A DNA stretch of 64,000 bases. Origin: Acidimicrobiia bacterium. GTDB lineage: Bacteria; Actinomycetota; Acidimicrobiia; Spongiisociales; ZC4RG35. Location: contig JANQOU010000013.1 in the NCBI GenBank assembly GCA_028285585.1, forward strand, positions 91,180 through 155,179. Reading direction: 5' to 3'. This document shows, piece after piece, positions 25,154 to 34,092 of the stretch (its first letter is position 1; each line of letters opens with the position of its first letter). Below the pieces are notes generated by a model. That model ran no database searches. It worked only from the letters and a program-made list of their open reading frames with translations, and was not told the origin of the DNA. The position numbers and the translations under genes were made by a program.

Positions 25154-26878
25154 TCAGCCGGAAATGATCTCCAAGGCCTCGTCGAGCTTCGATTTCATCG
25201 AGATCGCGGCCGACTCGAGAGCCAGTTCCTCTTTGTGCATGCCGTCTCTGACCGTCAGCTCGAACATCCCGGACTCGACGCCACGCGGTCCCACCGTGAC
25301 CCGGAACGGGATCCCGATGAGCTCGGCATCGGCGAACTTGACTCCCGGCCGCTCCACTCGGTCGTCGATGAGCGTGTCCACCCCCAACGAGCGCAATCCG
25401 TCATAAAGCCGCTCGGCAGCAGCCAACGTCTCCGAATCATCGGACCGCACAACAGTGATCAGCACCTCGTAGGGAGCCACTGACAACGGCCACACGATCC
25501 CGTTTTCGTCATGACTGGCCTCGACAATGGCCGCCATCCCACGCTCGATGCCGATGCCGTAGGAGCCCATGATGATCGGGTGACTCGACCCGTCGGGATC
25601 TTGGACATAGGCGCCGAACTCCTCGGAGTACATGGTGCCGAGCTTGAAGATGTGCCCCACCTCGATGCCTTTCCACATCTCCAGCGTTCCGCCATCGACA
25701 GAGCAGGACTCGCCATTCTTGACTTCTCTCAAGTCGACGTAGGCGGTGACCGTCATGTCCCGAGCAATATTCACGCCCTTGTAGTGCCAATCGTCCTCAT
25801 TGGCCCCTGTGGCCAGGTTGTGCCGGCCCTCCAGGGCGAGGTCGACCAGGACGGTCATTCCCTCGACACCAACACCGCCGAGGCTCCCCGGATCTGCACC
25901 AAGCAATTCTCTGATCTCCTCGACTTTTGCGGGCCTCGCCTCCGACGCCGCGGTGGCGTCGAGGAGCTTCTGCTCTTGGAGATCATGATCACCGCGGAGC
26001 AAGGCGAGCACCGGCTCGTCGTCTGCGAAATAGACCAGAGTCTTGATCGACTTCTCGGCACCTGCGATATCAGGATGGGCTTCGGCGAGGGCCTTGATCG
26101 TGCGAAGACCAGGCGTGGCGAATCGCTCCAGATCTGCGGGCTCCCCATCGTCGAGCGGCTCCAAAGCCGAAGTCGCCTTCTCCAAGTTGGCGCGGTAGTC
26201 ACACTTGTCACATGTGACGATCCAGTCCTCACCGGCATCACTTCGCTGGATGAACTCGATGGACTCCGTCCCACCCATCGCCCCCGAAGAGGCCTGGACG
26301 TCGACTGCACTCATCCCGAGCCGCTTGAAGATTCTCTTGTACGCCTCGTGATGCTTGACGAAGCCGGCGTCGAGACCCGAGGAGTCGATGTCGAGTGTGT
26401 ACGAGTCCTTCATCGTGAACTCTCTGACTCTGAGCAACCCGGACTTCGGCCTGGGCTCGTCGCGGAACTTGGTGTGGATCTGATACCAGATCTGAGGCAG
26501 GTCTCGATAGGAGGACAGCTCGCTGGCAAGCATGCCGAAGATCTCCTCTTCGGTCATCCCCAGCACCAGATCTCCATCTTTGCGGTCTTGGAGCCTGAAG
26601 AGGTTCTCGCCCATGAGGCCGTCTCGCCCGGACCGCTCCCAGATCTCCGCCGGGTGCAGCGTGGGGAGAATCATCTCCTGGCCTCCGATGGCGTCGATCT
26701 CCTTGCGGACAATGTCGATCACCTTGAGCCGGACCCGCTGACCGAGCGGCAACATCGAGTAGGAGCCGGCGGAAAGCTGCCGAATGAAACCGCCTCTAAC
26801 CAGCAGTTTGTGACTGATCGCTTCCGCATCCGCAGGTGCGTCGCGCAAGGTCGGTATGTGTGCTTCGGTCCAGCGCAT
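25154..26878 (-). CDS. proS: Prolyl-tRNA synthetase
   Basis: Class II synthetase, 574 residues, bacterial type with an editing (INS) domain between motifs 2 and 3. Motif 1 is near LKVIDIVRKEIDAIGGQEMILPTLHPAEIW, given here only by its positions (about 26668-26757); motif 2 includes KFRDEPRPKSGLLRVREF. The INS domain spans about residues 225-385. Motif 3 is GSYGIGIERGMAAIVE. ATG 26878 is preceded by TAGCCT (26893-26888) nine bases upstream, a nearly leaderless layout. Trans-editing of Cys-tRNA(Pro) may be done by the YbaK protein at 37942. Confidence 0.97.
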   Translation of the reverse strand: MRWTEAHIPTLRDAPADAEAISHKLLVRGGFIRQLSAGSYSMLPLGQRVRLKVIDIVRKEIDAIGGQEMILPTLHPAEIWERSGRDGLMGENLFRLQDRKDGDLVLGMTEEEIFGMLASELSSYRDLPQIWYQIHTKFRDEPRPKSGLLRVREFTMKDSYTLDIDSSGLDAGFVKHHEAYKRIFKRLGMSAVDVQASSGAMGGTESIEFIQRSDAGEDWIVTCDKCDYRANLEKATSALEPLDDGEPADLERFATPGLRTIKALAEAHPDIAGAEKSIKTLVYFADDEPVLALLRGDHDLQEQKLLDATAASEARPAKVEEIRELLGADPGSLGGVGVEGMTVLVDLALEGRHNLATGANEDDWHYKGVNIARDMTVTAYVDLREVKNGESCSVDGGTLEMWKGIEVGHIFKLGTMYSEEFGAYVQDPDGSSHPIIMGSYGIGIERGMAAIVEASHDENGIVWPLSVAPYEVLITVVRSDDSETLAAAERLYDGLRSLGVDTLIDDRVERPGVKFADAELIGIPFRVTVGPRGVESGMFELTVRDGMHKEELALESAAISMKSKLDEALEIISG

Positions 26879-26887
26879 GAAGGCGGC

Positions 26888-26928
26888 AGGCTAGCGGTGG
26901 CCTGGGTTCAGCCTGTTTTGATTAGCTT
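26888..26928. promoter_or_regulatory. Divergent promoters of proS and the P-loop kinase
   Basis: Minus strand: TAGCCT (26893-26888), nine bases before the proS ATG. Plus strand: TAGCTT (26923-26928), six bases before the kinase GTG at 26935. Confidence 0.45.
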
Positions 26929-26934
26929 GCGGTC

Positions 26935-27444
26935 GTGCCCAACCCGACAACGCTGTTCATAATCTGCGGTCTGCCGGGGTCCGGAAAGACGACCCATAGT
27001 TATTCGATACTCGCCGTTCACCAAGCGATCCTTCTTTCGCCTGACGAGTGGCTGCAAGAGCTTGGACTCGACCTCTGGGATGAGGAAGCGCGAGCAGGCG
27101 TCGAGAGTCTTCAGTGGTCGGTCGCCAAACAGATTCTCGGAGCTGGTCAGTCTGTGATCATCGATTGGGGCACATGGACCCGAGAAGAAAGAGAGAACCT
27201 GCGCTCCGAGGCCCAGTCGTTAGGTGTACGAGTCGAGTTGCATTGGTTGGATCAGGATGTTGACGTTCTCTGGGATCGGATTTCGAGAAGGGCAGCGGAG
27301 AGCCCTCCAATCACGTTGGAGCAAATCGAAACCTGGGCAGCGCAGTTCGAGGTTCCCGATCAGGGCGAAGTCGAGTTCTATGACGGGTTCTTCGTTGGTG
27401 GAGCGGCTGCTGACAAGCGGAGCGGGGGCAAACGCCCTAGGTAG
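26935..27444 (+). CDS. P-loop kinase-like ATPase (AAA_33 / zeta-like)
   Basis: 169-residue small-molecule or polynucleotide kinase-like protein. Walker A is GLPGSGKTT at residues 12-20. A Walker-B-like strand SVIIDWGTW (about residue 75) follows, then a lid helix with paired Arg (RISRRAAE). The fold matches the AAA_33/zeta-toxin group, but no antitoxin is adjacent, so a house-cleaning kinase is as likely as a toxin. The GTG start follows TAGCTT by six bases. Its end overlaps the convergent HNH gene by eight bases. Confidence 0.7.
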   Translation: MPNPTTLFIICGLPGSGKTTHSYSILAVHQAILLSPDEWLQELGLDLWDEEARAGVESLQWSVAKQILGAGQSVIIDWGTWTREERENLRSEAQSLGVRVELHWLDQDVDVLWDRISRRAAESPPITLEQIETWAAQFEVPDQGEVEFYDGFFVGGAAADKRSGGKRPR

Positions 27445-28492
27445 ATCGTCGTCGCAGCCGGATGCGTCCGTGTTCGGGGTCGGCAAAAGGCTCGAAACCA
27501 CGACCGTGGATCACACGGTGATGATGGAACCAGCAAACCAAGATCATCTCGTCCTGGTTGGTGGCACCACCTTCAGACCAAGGCACGAGATGGTGGGCTT
27601 CTAGCCGGTGCCGGCCGTCGCATCCGTCTATCGCGCAACGGTGCCCGTACTTGTGAAGAAGTGCCCGCTTGAGTGCGGGGGGCACAGTTCGGCTCTTTCG
27701 GCCGTAGTCGAGATAGCGGCCATCTTCGGTTCGTGCGATCACTTCGGTGTTGCCGTCACATAGAACAGCTTCCAGAGCGTGTCGCCCGGCTTTCACTCCT
27801 GAACTGAGAACCACACCGGCTTCGCCGTGGGCCTCAGCAGCTACTTTCGCGTCGACGAAGACCGTGATCTGAGCCGGGGGTGCATCTTCGGACACGCAGA
27901 GCTCTGTCAGAGCGACCGCCTTTCGCCAACCCGCATCGCCTTTCGAACCGTCAGGCATCGAAGGGAGCTCATCTGCTCTCTCTGACAAGACTTTGTCCAC
28001 GAGGGCGCCGCTGGGCCCATCCAGACCACCCCAGAACTTCCACCAGGATTCGTCGAGCGTCGGCTGCATGACCACGAACTGGTCTCTGGATGTTCGGAAC
28101 TCCGCATCGGCTTCCATTCGTGCGCGATTGGACGCCTCGCGGCGTACCCCGGCGATGTCCGTGTGCTGCATGTGTCCCGAATCCTCGCCAAGCCGAGATA
28201 GGGCTTCGACGCGATCGAGAGTAAGGACACCCTCTCCCATGGCCGAGCGCAGATCAGGCCTGCTACTTGTCCGACGCATTGTCCTCACCAAAGTGCGTGA
28301 CGTGTCCAGCCCGATGTCGAGACGAGCCGCCGTCCACTCCGCCAACGATCGGGAGCCGTCAGCGGTAACGACCTGTCGCTCATCCAGGACTTCCAGAATC
28401 TCGATGTCCTCGGCGTCTAGCCGGGACCGCAGTTCCCTATTCGACAGAAGCTGTTGCTCCAGCTCATCGGTGGTGAGTCTCTCCCACTCCAT
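27437..28492 (-). CDS. DUF222 HNH endonuclease-like protein
   Basis: 351-residue member of the actinobacterial DUF222-HNH family (13E12-like). The DUF222 domain covers about residues 1-230. The C-terminal HNH domain has CAIDGC, the HHLVPWSEGG core and NQDEMILVCWFHHHRVIH with the zinc/metal His residues. These proteins are abundant and repeated in actinobacteria; some sit in introns or mobile islands, and their role is not settled. ATG 28492 matches the start of the second copy at 63713 (both MEWER). It stands alone between the P-loop kinase and ispG. Confidence 0.85.
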   Translation of the reverse strand: MEWERLTTDELEQQLLSNRELRSRLDAEDIEILEVLDERQVVTADGSRSLAEWTAARLDIGLDTSRTLVRTMRRTSSRPDLRSAMGEGVLTLDRVEALSRLGEDSGHMQHTDIAGVRREASNRARMEADAEFRTSRDQFVVMQPTLDESWWKFWGGLDGPSGALVDKVLSERADELPSMPDGSKGDAGWRKAVALTELCVSEDAPPAQITVFVDAKVAAEAHGEAGVVLSSGVKAGRHALEAVLCDGNTEVIARTEDGRYLDYGRKSRTVPPALKRALLHKYGHRCAIDGCDGRHRLEAHHLVPWSEGGATNQDEMILVCWFHHHRVIHGRGFEPFADPEHGRIRLRRRST

Positions 28493-28571
28493 GTCTCCAT
28501 CCAACAGATGGGGTGGGACAGATTTGGGTTTGGAAAGGCCGATTCTCGAAGAAAATCGAAGATGAGGACGA

Positions 28572-29783
28572 TCAGTCCTGGCCGGCTACCTCGGCGACCT
28601 TGGCCTTCCGCTCAGCATTGCGATTGGCGTCGCCCTGGATCTCGATCAGCTGGCGACGCTCCTCTGCCGCGATCTCGGCGGCGTTGGCCTCCGCATGAGC
28701 CAGCCTCGCCTCCAAGCCCTCGTCGACAAGCTTCTGCGCCTCGTCCAGAAGCGCCTCCACCATCTCGTCCTCAGGGACGACCCTCACCACCTGTCCCTTG
28801 ATGAAGAGATGCCCTCTCCCCCGGCCCGCAGCTATGCCGATGTCGGCCTCGCGAGCCTCGCCAGGACCATTGACCACACAACCCATCACAGCGACCTGAA
28901 TCGGCAGGTTCGCCTCCTCGAGCGCCTTCTGCGCGTTGGTCGCAACCTCGATCACATCGACCTCTGCCCTGCCACAAGACGGGCAGGCGATGAGGTCGAG
29001 CCCTTTGCGCTCGCGCAGGCCGAGGCTCTCGAGAAGCTGGCGGCCGGCTTTGGCCTCCTCCACCGGATCAGCCGTCAGCGAGTAGCGGATGGTGTCGCCG
29101 ATACCTTCGTTGAGGAGGGTCGCGATCCCGGCGGTCGACTTGATCAGGCCACCCGGCGGCGGGCCCGCTTCGGTGACGCCGAGGTGGAGCGGGTAGTCAA
29201 TCGTGTCCGCCAGCAGCCGGTATGACTCAACCATCAGAGGCACGTTGGAGTGCTTCACCGAGATCTTGATGTCGTCGAAGTCGACCTCCTGCAAATATCG
29301 AATCTCGATTTGCGCCGACTCGACCAGAGCCTCGGGAACAGCCGACCCGTACTTCTCCATCAGTGTCTTGTCGAGTGACCCGGCGTTGACGCCAACTCGG
29401 ATGGGCAACCCACGGTCTTTGGCCTCGCGGGCCACCGTCTTGATGTGATCTTCCTTACGAATGTTCCCGGGGTTGAGACGCAAACCCTGAACACCGGCCT
29501 CCATGGCGGCTAGAGCGAGCCGGTATTGGTAGTGAATGTCAGCAATGATCGGAACCGGGCTGCGCGGTGTGATCTCAGCGAGGCCCTCTGCCGCCTCCAC
29601 CTCGTTGCATGTGATCCGGACAATGTCGGCCCCTGCCCCGGCAAGGGCATAGACCTGGGCCAAGGTGCCGTCGACATCAGCAGTCTTCGTGGTGGTCATC
29701 GACTGCACAGAGATGGGTGCTCTCCCACCAACGGCAACGGAGCCAACCTGAAGTTGGCGGGTCTCACGTCGAGCGAACGTCAC
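28572..29783 (-). CDS. ispG: 4-hydroxy-3-methylbut-2-en-1-yl diphosphate synthase (IspG/GcpE)
   Basis: Fe-S enzyme of the MEP isoprenoid pathway, 403 residues. TIM-barrel start RQLQVGSVAVGGRAPISVQS; the cluster-binding Cys residues are in LIACPSCGRAEVD and VMGCVVNGPGEA. The last 55 residues form a charged, Ala/Glu-rich coiled-coil-like extension beyond the usual end. Start GTG 29783 is seven bases after TACCGT (29796-29791); no ribosome binding site or ATG is present, so the message is probably leaderless. dxr of the same pathway lies 1.8 kb upstream on the same strand. Confidence 0.93.
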   Translation of the reverse strand: MTFARRETRQLQVGSVAVGGRAPISVQSMTTTKTADVDGTLAQVYALAGAGADIVRITCNEVEAAEGLAEITPRSPVPIIADIHYQYRLALAAMEAGVQGLRLNPGNIRKEDHIKTVAREAKDRGLPIRVGVNAGSLDKTLMEKYGSAVPEALVESAQIEIRYLQEVDFDDIKISVKHSNVPLMVESYRLLADTIDYPLHLGVTEAGPPPGGLIKSTAGIATLLNEGIGDTIRYSLTADPVEEAKAGRQLLESLGLRERKGLDLIACPSCGRAEVDVIEVATNAQKALEEANLPIQVAVMGCVVNGPGEAREADIGIAAGRGRGHLFIKGQVVRVVPEDEMVEALLDEAQKLVDEGLEARLAHAEANAAEIAAEERRQLIEIQGDANRNAERKAKVAEVAGQD

Positions 29784-29863
29784 GGCGGTAACGGTAACTG
29801 CTGGGAGGAGATGAGCTTCGAAAGACCCTGGGGTGGACCCAGATTCCAAAGGGCGACTACTGG

Positions 29864-30400
29864 CTACTTGGTGGCCTGGTACTCGGCCTTGGCATCTGCT
29901 TTGGCCTTGTTGGCTGTGCTGACGCTGGCCTTGTAAGTCTGATTGGCAGCCTTCTTGGCTGCGTTGAACTCCTTCTTCGCAGCCTTGTTGGCCTTCTTCT
30001 TCTGAGCTTTGGGCAGAGACTTGTTCTCGTTGAGGGCGCTCTGGTAGGTCTTCTTGGCGGCGGCGATGTTCGCTGCCTTCTGAGCCTTCGCATCTTTGAT
30101 GGCCTGCTTGTGGTCCTGGATCGCCTTGTCCCACTTCTCTTTCGGCGTGGGCTCAGTCTTGACCTCTTCCTCCGCCTTGGCATCTTCCTCCGCTTGAGTC
30201 TCCTCTTCGGCCTTCACCTCTGAGGTAACTGTGCTCCCGTCGCCGGCGACCGTGGAGCCGACCGATTCGAAAGAGTCCGAGGTCTTGCCACCAACGGCAG
30301 TGAGACTCACCGTGCCCACCACCGCGACGAAAAGAACGACCAACGCATAGCCGACAAGGGCGACGCCGCGGTCATCCTCTGTGCCGAATTCCCATCTCAT
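29864..30400 (-). CDS. Flp-pilin-like N-terminus fused to Glu- and Lys/Ala-rich tail
   Basis: 178-residue unrecognised protein. Residues about 8-45 (DDRGVALVGYALVVLF and on to a GGKTSDSF turn) look like a Flp/class III pilin: a short charged leader, Gly, then a single hydrophobic helix. The position-5 Glu of true Flp pilins is replaced by Gly. After the helix comes a Glu-rich stretch (about 60-85), then about 90 residues of Lys/Ala-rich helix (AAKKTYQSALNENKS; KAQKKKANKAAKKEF) like histone H1 or a coiled coil. It is predicted to be membrane-anchored with a basic domain outside or inside, orientation unclear. No pilus assembly genes are nearby. It lies between rseP and ispG, both conserved neighbours elsewhere. 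Confidence 0.55.
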   Translation of the reverse strand: MRWEFGTEDDRGVALVGYALVVLFVAVVGTVSLTAVGGKTSDSFESVGSTVAGDGSTVTSEVKAEEETQAEEDAKAEEEVKTEPTPKEKWDKAIQDHKQAIKDAKAQKAANIAAAKKTYQSALNENKSLPKAQKKKANKAAKKEFNAAKKAANQTYKASVSTANKAKADAKAEYQATK

Positions 30401-30437
30401 CAACTGAATACATCGGCAGAAACGGCCAAAACCTTAT

Positions 30438-30459
30438 GGGGCCAGGAGATTTAGGCCCC
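30438..30459 (-). terminator. Weak hairpin after rseP
   Basis: GGGGCC (30438-30443) pairs with GGCCCC (30454-30459), loop of 10 bases. On the minus strand ATAAGGTTTT follows. It could separate rseP from the pilin-like gene. Confidence 0.4.
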
Positions 30460-30479
30460 CCGACCCATCCGTTGGGTAT

Positions 30480-31583
30480 CTACAGGCTGATCGGGTTGGC
30501 CACGTCGAGGATGATGGCGACGAAGCCGAGGAAGACGAACAAGCCGATGACGGCCGCAGCAACTGGCACCAGACGCCGGATGTCAGCCTCCCGGCCGGTC
30601 ACCTTCTCGTAGAGAGCCACCGCGAAGTGTCCACCGTCGAGCGGGAACAGCGGAAGGAAGTTGATGGTGGCCAAGATCACGTTGACCTGGGCCAGGATGA
30701 AGACGAAAAAGGCGGCCGATTCGGCCTGACTGCCTATGGAAACAATGCCGATCGGGCTGACCGGGCGAATCTCGTCGTCCACATCGGTGTCGCCGGTGAA
30801 CACTGCGAGATACTGTGACAAGGAGGACGGGCTCAGCATGGTGCCCAGCGACCGGAACGTGTTGACGATGCCTTCACCGACGAGCTGTCCGGCAAGCCCG
30901 ATACCTTCGAAGAAGCCCACGTCGCGCTGATCGATGTCTGGCGAAACCCCGAGAAAGCCGGCACCAGGGACGGTCTGGCTCTCTGCGAGATTCACATCCA
31001 AGCCGACCACCCCGCCGCCTCGAGATACCGTCAGCCGTGCCTCGCCGGGGCCGGCCTCGGTCAGGGCCGAGGTGACTTCCTCCCACTCGGAGACGGGAGT
31101 CCCGTTGACCTCGACAATGCGGTCGCCCGGCTCGATGCCGGCCTGCTCTGCAGGAGATCCGGAGACCACACCCGAAACAACCGGGAGCAGGCGAACGTTG
31201 CCCTCTGAGTCCAGCTCGGGGACACCGGTGGCCAGGACGAAGCCAAACAGCATGATGAACGCGATCAAGAAGTTCATACCGACACCGGCGAGAACGACCA
31301 CGCTCTTCTCCCAGAACTTCTTCTCTCGGTAGGTGCGGCCCATGTCTTCGGGCGCCACTTCCTCGAGCGGATTCATGCCGATGATCCGGACATAGCCACC
31401 GAGCGGGATCCATTTGAACCCGTACTCGGTCTCGCCTCGCTGTGTAGACCAGATCTTGGGACCGAAACCGAAGAAGAATTGCGTCGCCTTCATCCCCACT
31501 GCTTTGGCCGCGAAGAAGTGCCCGGCTTCGTGGGCGGTCACGAAGAGGACGATGGCGAACGCAGCTGCGAGACCGCCGAGCAT
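30480..31583 (-). CDS. rseP: Site-2 membrane metalloprotease (RseP / Rip1-like)
   Basis: Intramembrane protease of 367 residues that cleaves anti-sigma factors and other membrane proteins. The first membrane segment carries the zinc site HEAGH (residues 18-22). A PDZ domain (PVVSGVVSGSPAEQAGIEPGDRIV region) lies at about 130-210. The later motif FPLDGGH supplies the third ligand. At least four membrane segments. TAGCCT at 31595-31590 lies six bases before ATG 31583, so it can be transcribed apart from dxr, whose stop is 29 bases upstream. Confidence 0.93.
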   Translation of the reverse strand: MLGGLAAAFAIVLFVTAHEAGHFFAAKAVGMKATQFFFGFGPKIWSTQRGETEYGFKWIPLGGYVRIIGMNPLEEVAPEDMGRTYREKKFWEKSVVVLAGVGMNFLIAFIMLFGFVLATGVPELDSEGNVRLLPVVSGVVSGSPAEQAGIEPGDRIVEVNGTPVSEWEEVTSALTEAGPGEARLTVSRGGGVVGLDVNLAESQTVPGAGFLGVSPDIDQRDVGFFEGIGLAGQLVGEGIVNTFRSLGTMLSPSSLSQYLAVFTGDTDVDDEIRPVSPIGIVSIGSQAESAAFFVFILAQVNVILATINFLPLFPLDGGHFAVALYEKVTGREADIRRLVPVAAAVIGLFVFLGFVAIILDVANPISL

Positions 31584-31589
31584 GCGAGA

Positions 31590-31595
31590 AGGCTA
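31590..31595 (-). promoter_or_regulatory. Leaderless -10 element of rseP
   Basis: TAGCCT in the 29-base dxr-rseP gap, six bases before the rseP ATG. Confidence 0.45.
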
Positions 31596-31612
31596 ACCAG
31601 CGTCGCCGGGTA

Positions 31613-32755
31613 TCAACAGGCGCCGGAAATCAGCGATGCGGCGACGCCCCTTGCCTCTGAATCAGCCGTCACCACATCTTCGACCGTCACCAGTTCCCGC
31701 CATTCCACGAGATCGATTGTCTCAGCAACAACTCGTGCGATCCCGGTGAACCCGAGGCGCCCCTGCAAGAAGGCTTCAACCGCCACCTCGTCTGCCGCGT
31801 TGAGCACTGCCGGCGCCGAGCCACCGGCTCGGCCTGCCTCGAATGCGATATCAATAGCCCGGAACGCCTCACGATCAGCGTCCTCGAATTCGAGACTGAG
31901 GCCTGCCAGCGAGAAGGGCTTCGCCGGTGACGGCTGTCGCCCGGGCGCGGTCAGGGCGTACTGGATCGGTATCCGCATGTCCGGATGACCCACGTGCGCC
32001 TTCAGCGAGCCATCGACGTACTCAACCAGAGAGTGGACGATGGACTGAGGGTGAATGACGACCTCGATCCGGTCATATGGCATGTCAAAGAGAAAATGCG
32101 CTTCGATGATCTCGAGCCCCTTGTTGAACATGGTCGCCGAGTCGATCGTGATGCGCCGTCCCATGTCCCACGTCGGGTGGTTCAGTGCCTCTTCGGGGGT
32201 GACCTCCGCCAGCTCGTCGGCTGTCTTTCCCCTGAACGGGCCCCCAGACGCCGTCAAAATCAAGCGTTCGACGGAGTCCATCGGCTCTCCGAGAAGACAC
32301 TGATACAACGCTGAGTGCTCGGAGTCGACGGGGATGATCTCGCCACCTGAGGCAAGGGCGCTCTTTACCACCGGCCCACCCGCCACGAGACTCTCTTTGT
32401 TGGCCAGAGCAAGCCGGTTGCCGGCCTCGAGACATGCGACCGACGACATCAGGCCGGCCGCTCCGACAATTCCGTTGACGACGGTGACATCAGGTGTGGC
32501 AGAGAGCTGTACAACCGCTTCGGTGCCGAAGCTGCAACGGTCGCCCACAGTGGCCTTGAAGTGGTCCCGGTCACCGGTCGAGCCACCGGCCACCGCTATC
32601 TGTGCATCTGGGAAGAGCTTGGCTGTCGCTGCGAACTCGTCGGTGGGGCGGCGGGCGGCAAGACCAACCACCTCTAGGCCGAGATTCTCCGCGACTTCGA
32701 GTGTTTGAGTGCCGATGGAGCCCGTCGCGCCAAGGACGACGACAGGTCGGCTCAC
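31613..32755 (-). CDS. dxr: 1-deoxy-D-xylulose 5-phosphate reductoisomerase
   Basis: Second step of the MEP pathway, NADPH-dependent. 380 residues. N-terminal Rossmann motif VVLGATGSIGTQTLEV; the metal site is in IIPVDSEHSALYQCL; catalytic loop around LTASGGPFRG; then HPTWDMGRRITIDSATMFNK, given here as a motif near residues 195-215. ATG overlaps cdsA by four bases. Confidence 0.96.
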   Translation of the reverse strand: MSRPVVVLGATGSIGTQTLEVAENLGLEVVGLAARRPTDEFAATAKLFPDAQIAVAGGSTGDRDHFKATVGDRCSFGTEAVVQLSATPDVTVVNGIVGAAGLMSSVACLEAGNRLALANKESLVAGGPVVKSALASGGEIIPVDSEHSALYQCLLGEPMDSVERLILTASGGPFRGKTADELAEVTPEEALNHPTWDMGRRITIDSATMFNKGLEIIEAHFLFDMPYDRIEVVIHPQSIVHSLVEYVDGSLKAHVGHPDMRIPIQYALTAPGRQPSPAKPFSLAGLSLEFEDADREAFRAIDIAFEAGRAGGSAPAVLNAADEVAVEAFLQGRLGFTGIARVVAETIDLVEWRELVTVEDVVTADSEARGVAASLISGAC

Positions 32756-34092
32756 AGCAGTTCGAACGCCCTGAACAGGATGTAGACGGCGGGGATCGCA
32801 AACAGAAAGCCATCGATCCTGTCGAGCATGCCGCCATGCCCCGGAAGGACCGAACCCATGTCCTTGACGTTGATCGACCTCTTGACCATGGACTCAGCGA
32901 TGTCTCCCAGAGGAGCGAGGACACCGATCACAGCAGCTGCGGCAAGCCCCTTCGACAAGCCGATTGACTCCCACGCCGGGAAGGTCACCAACACGGAGGC
33001 ACCGATGGCGGCGACGATGAAGCCGCCGATGAAGCCTTCGATGGTCTTACCGGGCGAAAGGTTGGCGGCCAGTCTCCGGCGGCCAAACGCCCTGCCGACG
33101 AAATAGGCGCCCATGTCGTTCAAAGCGACGAGAAGCACCAAGAACAAGATGTTTGCGATCGGGTTTGGCCCCGCCGCGATCGGGATGGCAAAGGCAAGCA
33201 TCCCGACCCAAACCATGCCCAGAACCGTCACGGCCAGGTTCTCCAGCGGGTTTCGGCGTGGAGTCACCGCAAAGAAGAGGACTGTCAGACCCACGGCAAC
33301 AGCTGCCCATCCGCCGATCGCGGCCGGGCCCCAATTGTGAGCGCCGACTCCCATCATGACCACGCCGATGAGGCCGAAGAGGGCCACCGGGCGGTACCCA
33401 TGGGTGCGGACCGTGGCATAGAGCTCGCCGGTGGCCACGACCATCACGAGGATCACAAAAATCGAGAACCACCAGCCGCCGAGGATGAGACTGCCCAAAA
33501 AGAGGCCGAAAATCCCTACCGCCGACCCCATGCGGAGCGTGAGGTCCGAAGAGGCCGCTTGCTCCATCGCCTCGTAGGACTCCTCCGAGCCCGTGGCCTC
33601 AGCACCCACATCCTCGAATCCGACCAGGCCGCTCTCCACACCAGGCAGAGACGCAGCGACCGCCTGCTGCTCCCACTCCGTCTCAGCCGTCTTGCTCACC
33701 TCTTCGGCGAGTCCTTGGTACTCCTGTGTCGTTGCCGACAGGTACTCCTCGGACGTGAAGTCGTCTAGAGCGCTGGGGCCATCAGCCATCGCCTCCCAGT
33801 CGGGATCTGTCAGCTTTGGCTCAGGCGAATCGCCGAACTCCTCGGCCACAACAAAAACATCTCCACCGTCATCAGCGACCACAGCAGGCTCATCGACAGC
33901 GGCCACCGGCTTCTCTTCCTCGACAGAGTCATCGAAGGAGAGCGAGAACTCCTCCTGGGACGTCCCGGGCTCGTCAACGCCAGGAAGCCGGACCACGTCG
34001 GCCGTCTCCTCGTGGGTCTCGGCTTGCTCGTCTGCCTCCCAGGGACGCTGGAAGCTTCGATCGTCGGGATCGCGGGGGCCCTGGTCAGTCAT
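32752..34092 (-). CDS. cdsA: Phosphatidate cytidylyltransferase with long acidic N-terminus
   Basis: Makes CDP-diacylglycerol at the membrane. 446 residues. The last 255 form the enzyme, with about seven membrane segments and the signature from LGDIAESMVKRSINVKDMGS to LPGHGGMLDRIDG. The first 190 residues are a disordered, strongly acidic extension rich in Glu, Asp, Ala and Ser with no membrane segment, so it is probably cytoplasmic. ATG shares one base with the frr stop (TGATG). Confidence 0.94.
   Translation of the reverse strand: MTDQGPRDPDDRSFQRPWEADEQAETHEETADVVRLPGVDEPGTSQEEFSLSFDDSVEEEKPVAAVDEPAVVADDGGDVFVVAEEFGDSPEPKLTDPDWEAMADGPSALDDFTSEEYLSATTQEYQGLAEEVSKTAETEWEQQAVAASLPGVESGLVGFEDVGAEATGSEESYEAMEQAASSDLTLRMGSAVGIFGLFLGSLILGGWWFSIFVILVMVVATGELYATVRTHGYRPVALFGLIGVVMMGVGAHNWGPAAIGGWAAVAVGLTVLFFAVTPRRNPLENLAVTVLGMVWVGMLAFAIPIAAGPNPIANILFLVLLVALNDMGAYFVGRAFGRRRLAANLSPGKTIEGFIGGFIVAAIGASVLVTFPAWESIGLSKGLAAAAVIGVLAPLGDIAESMVKRSINVKDMGSVLPGHGGMLDRIDGFLFAIPAVYILFRAFELL

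Noticed and set aside
25511..26962. Long open frame on the plus strand opposite proS
   Set aside because: Antisense shadow of proS; the composition is Asp/Arg/Leu-rich without domains.
26935..27444. Zeta-toxin identity for the P-loop kinase
   Set aside because: No antitoxin partner is adjacent, and the motifs are equally consistent with other small P-loop kinases.
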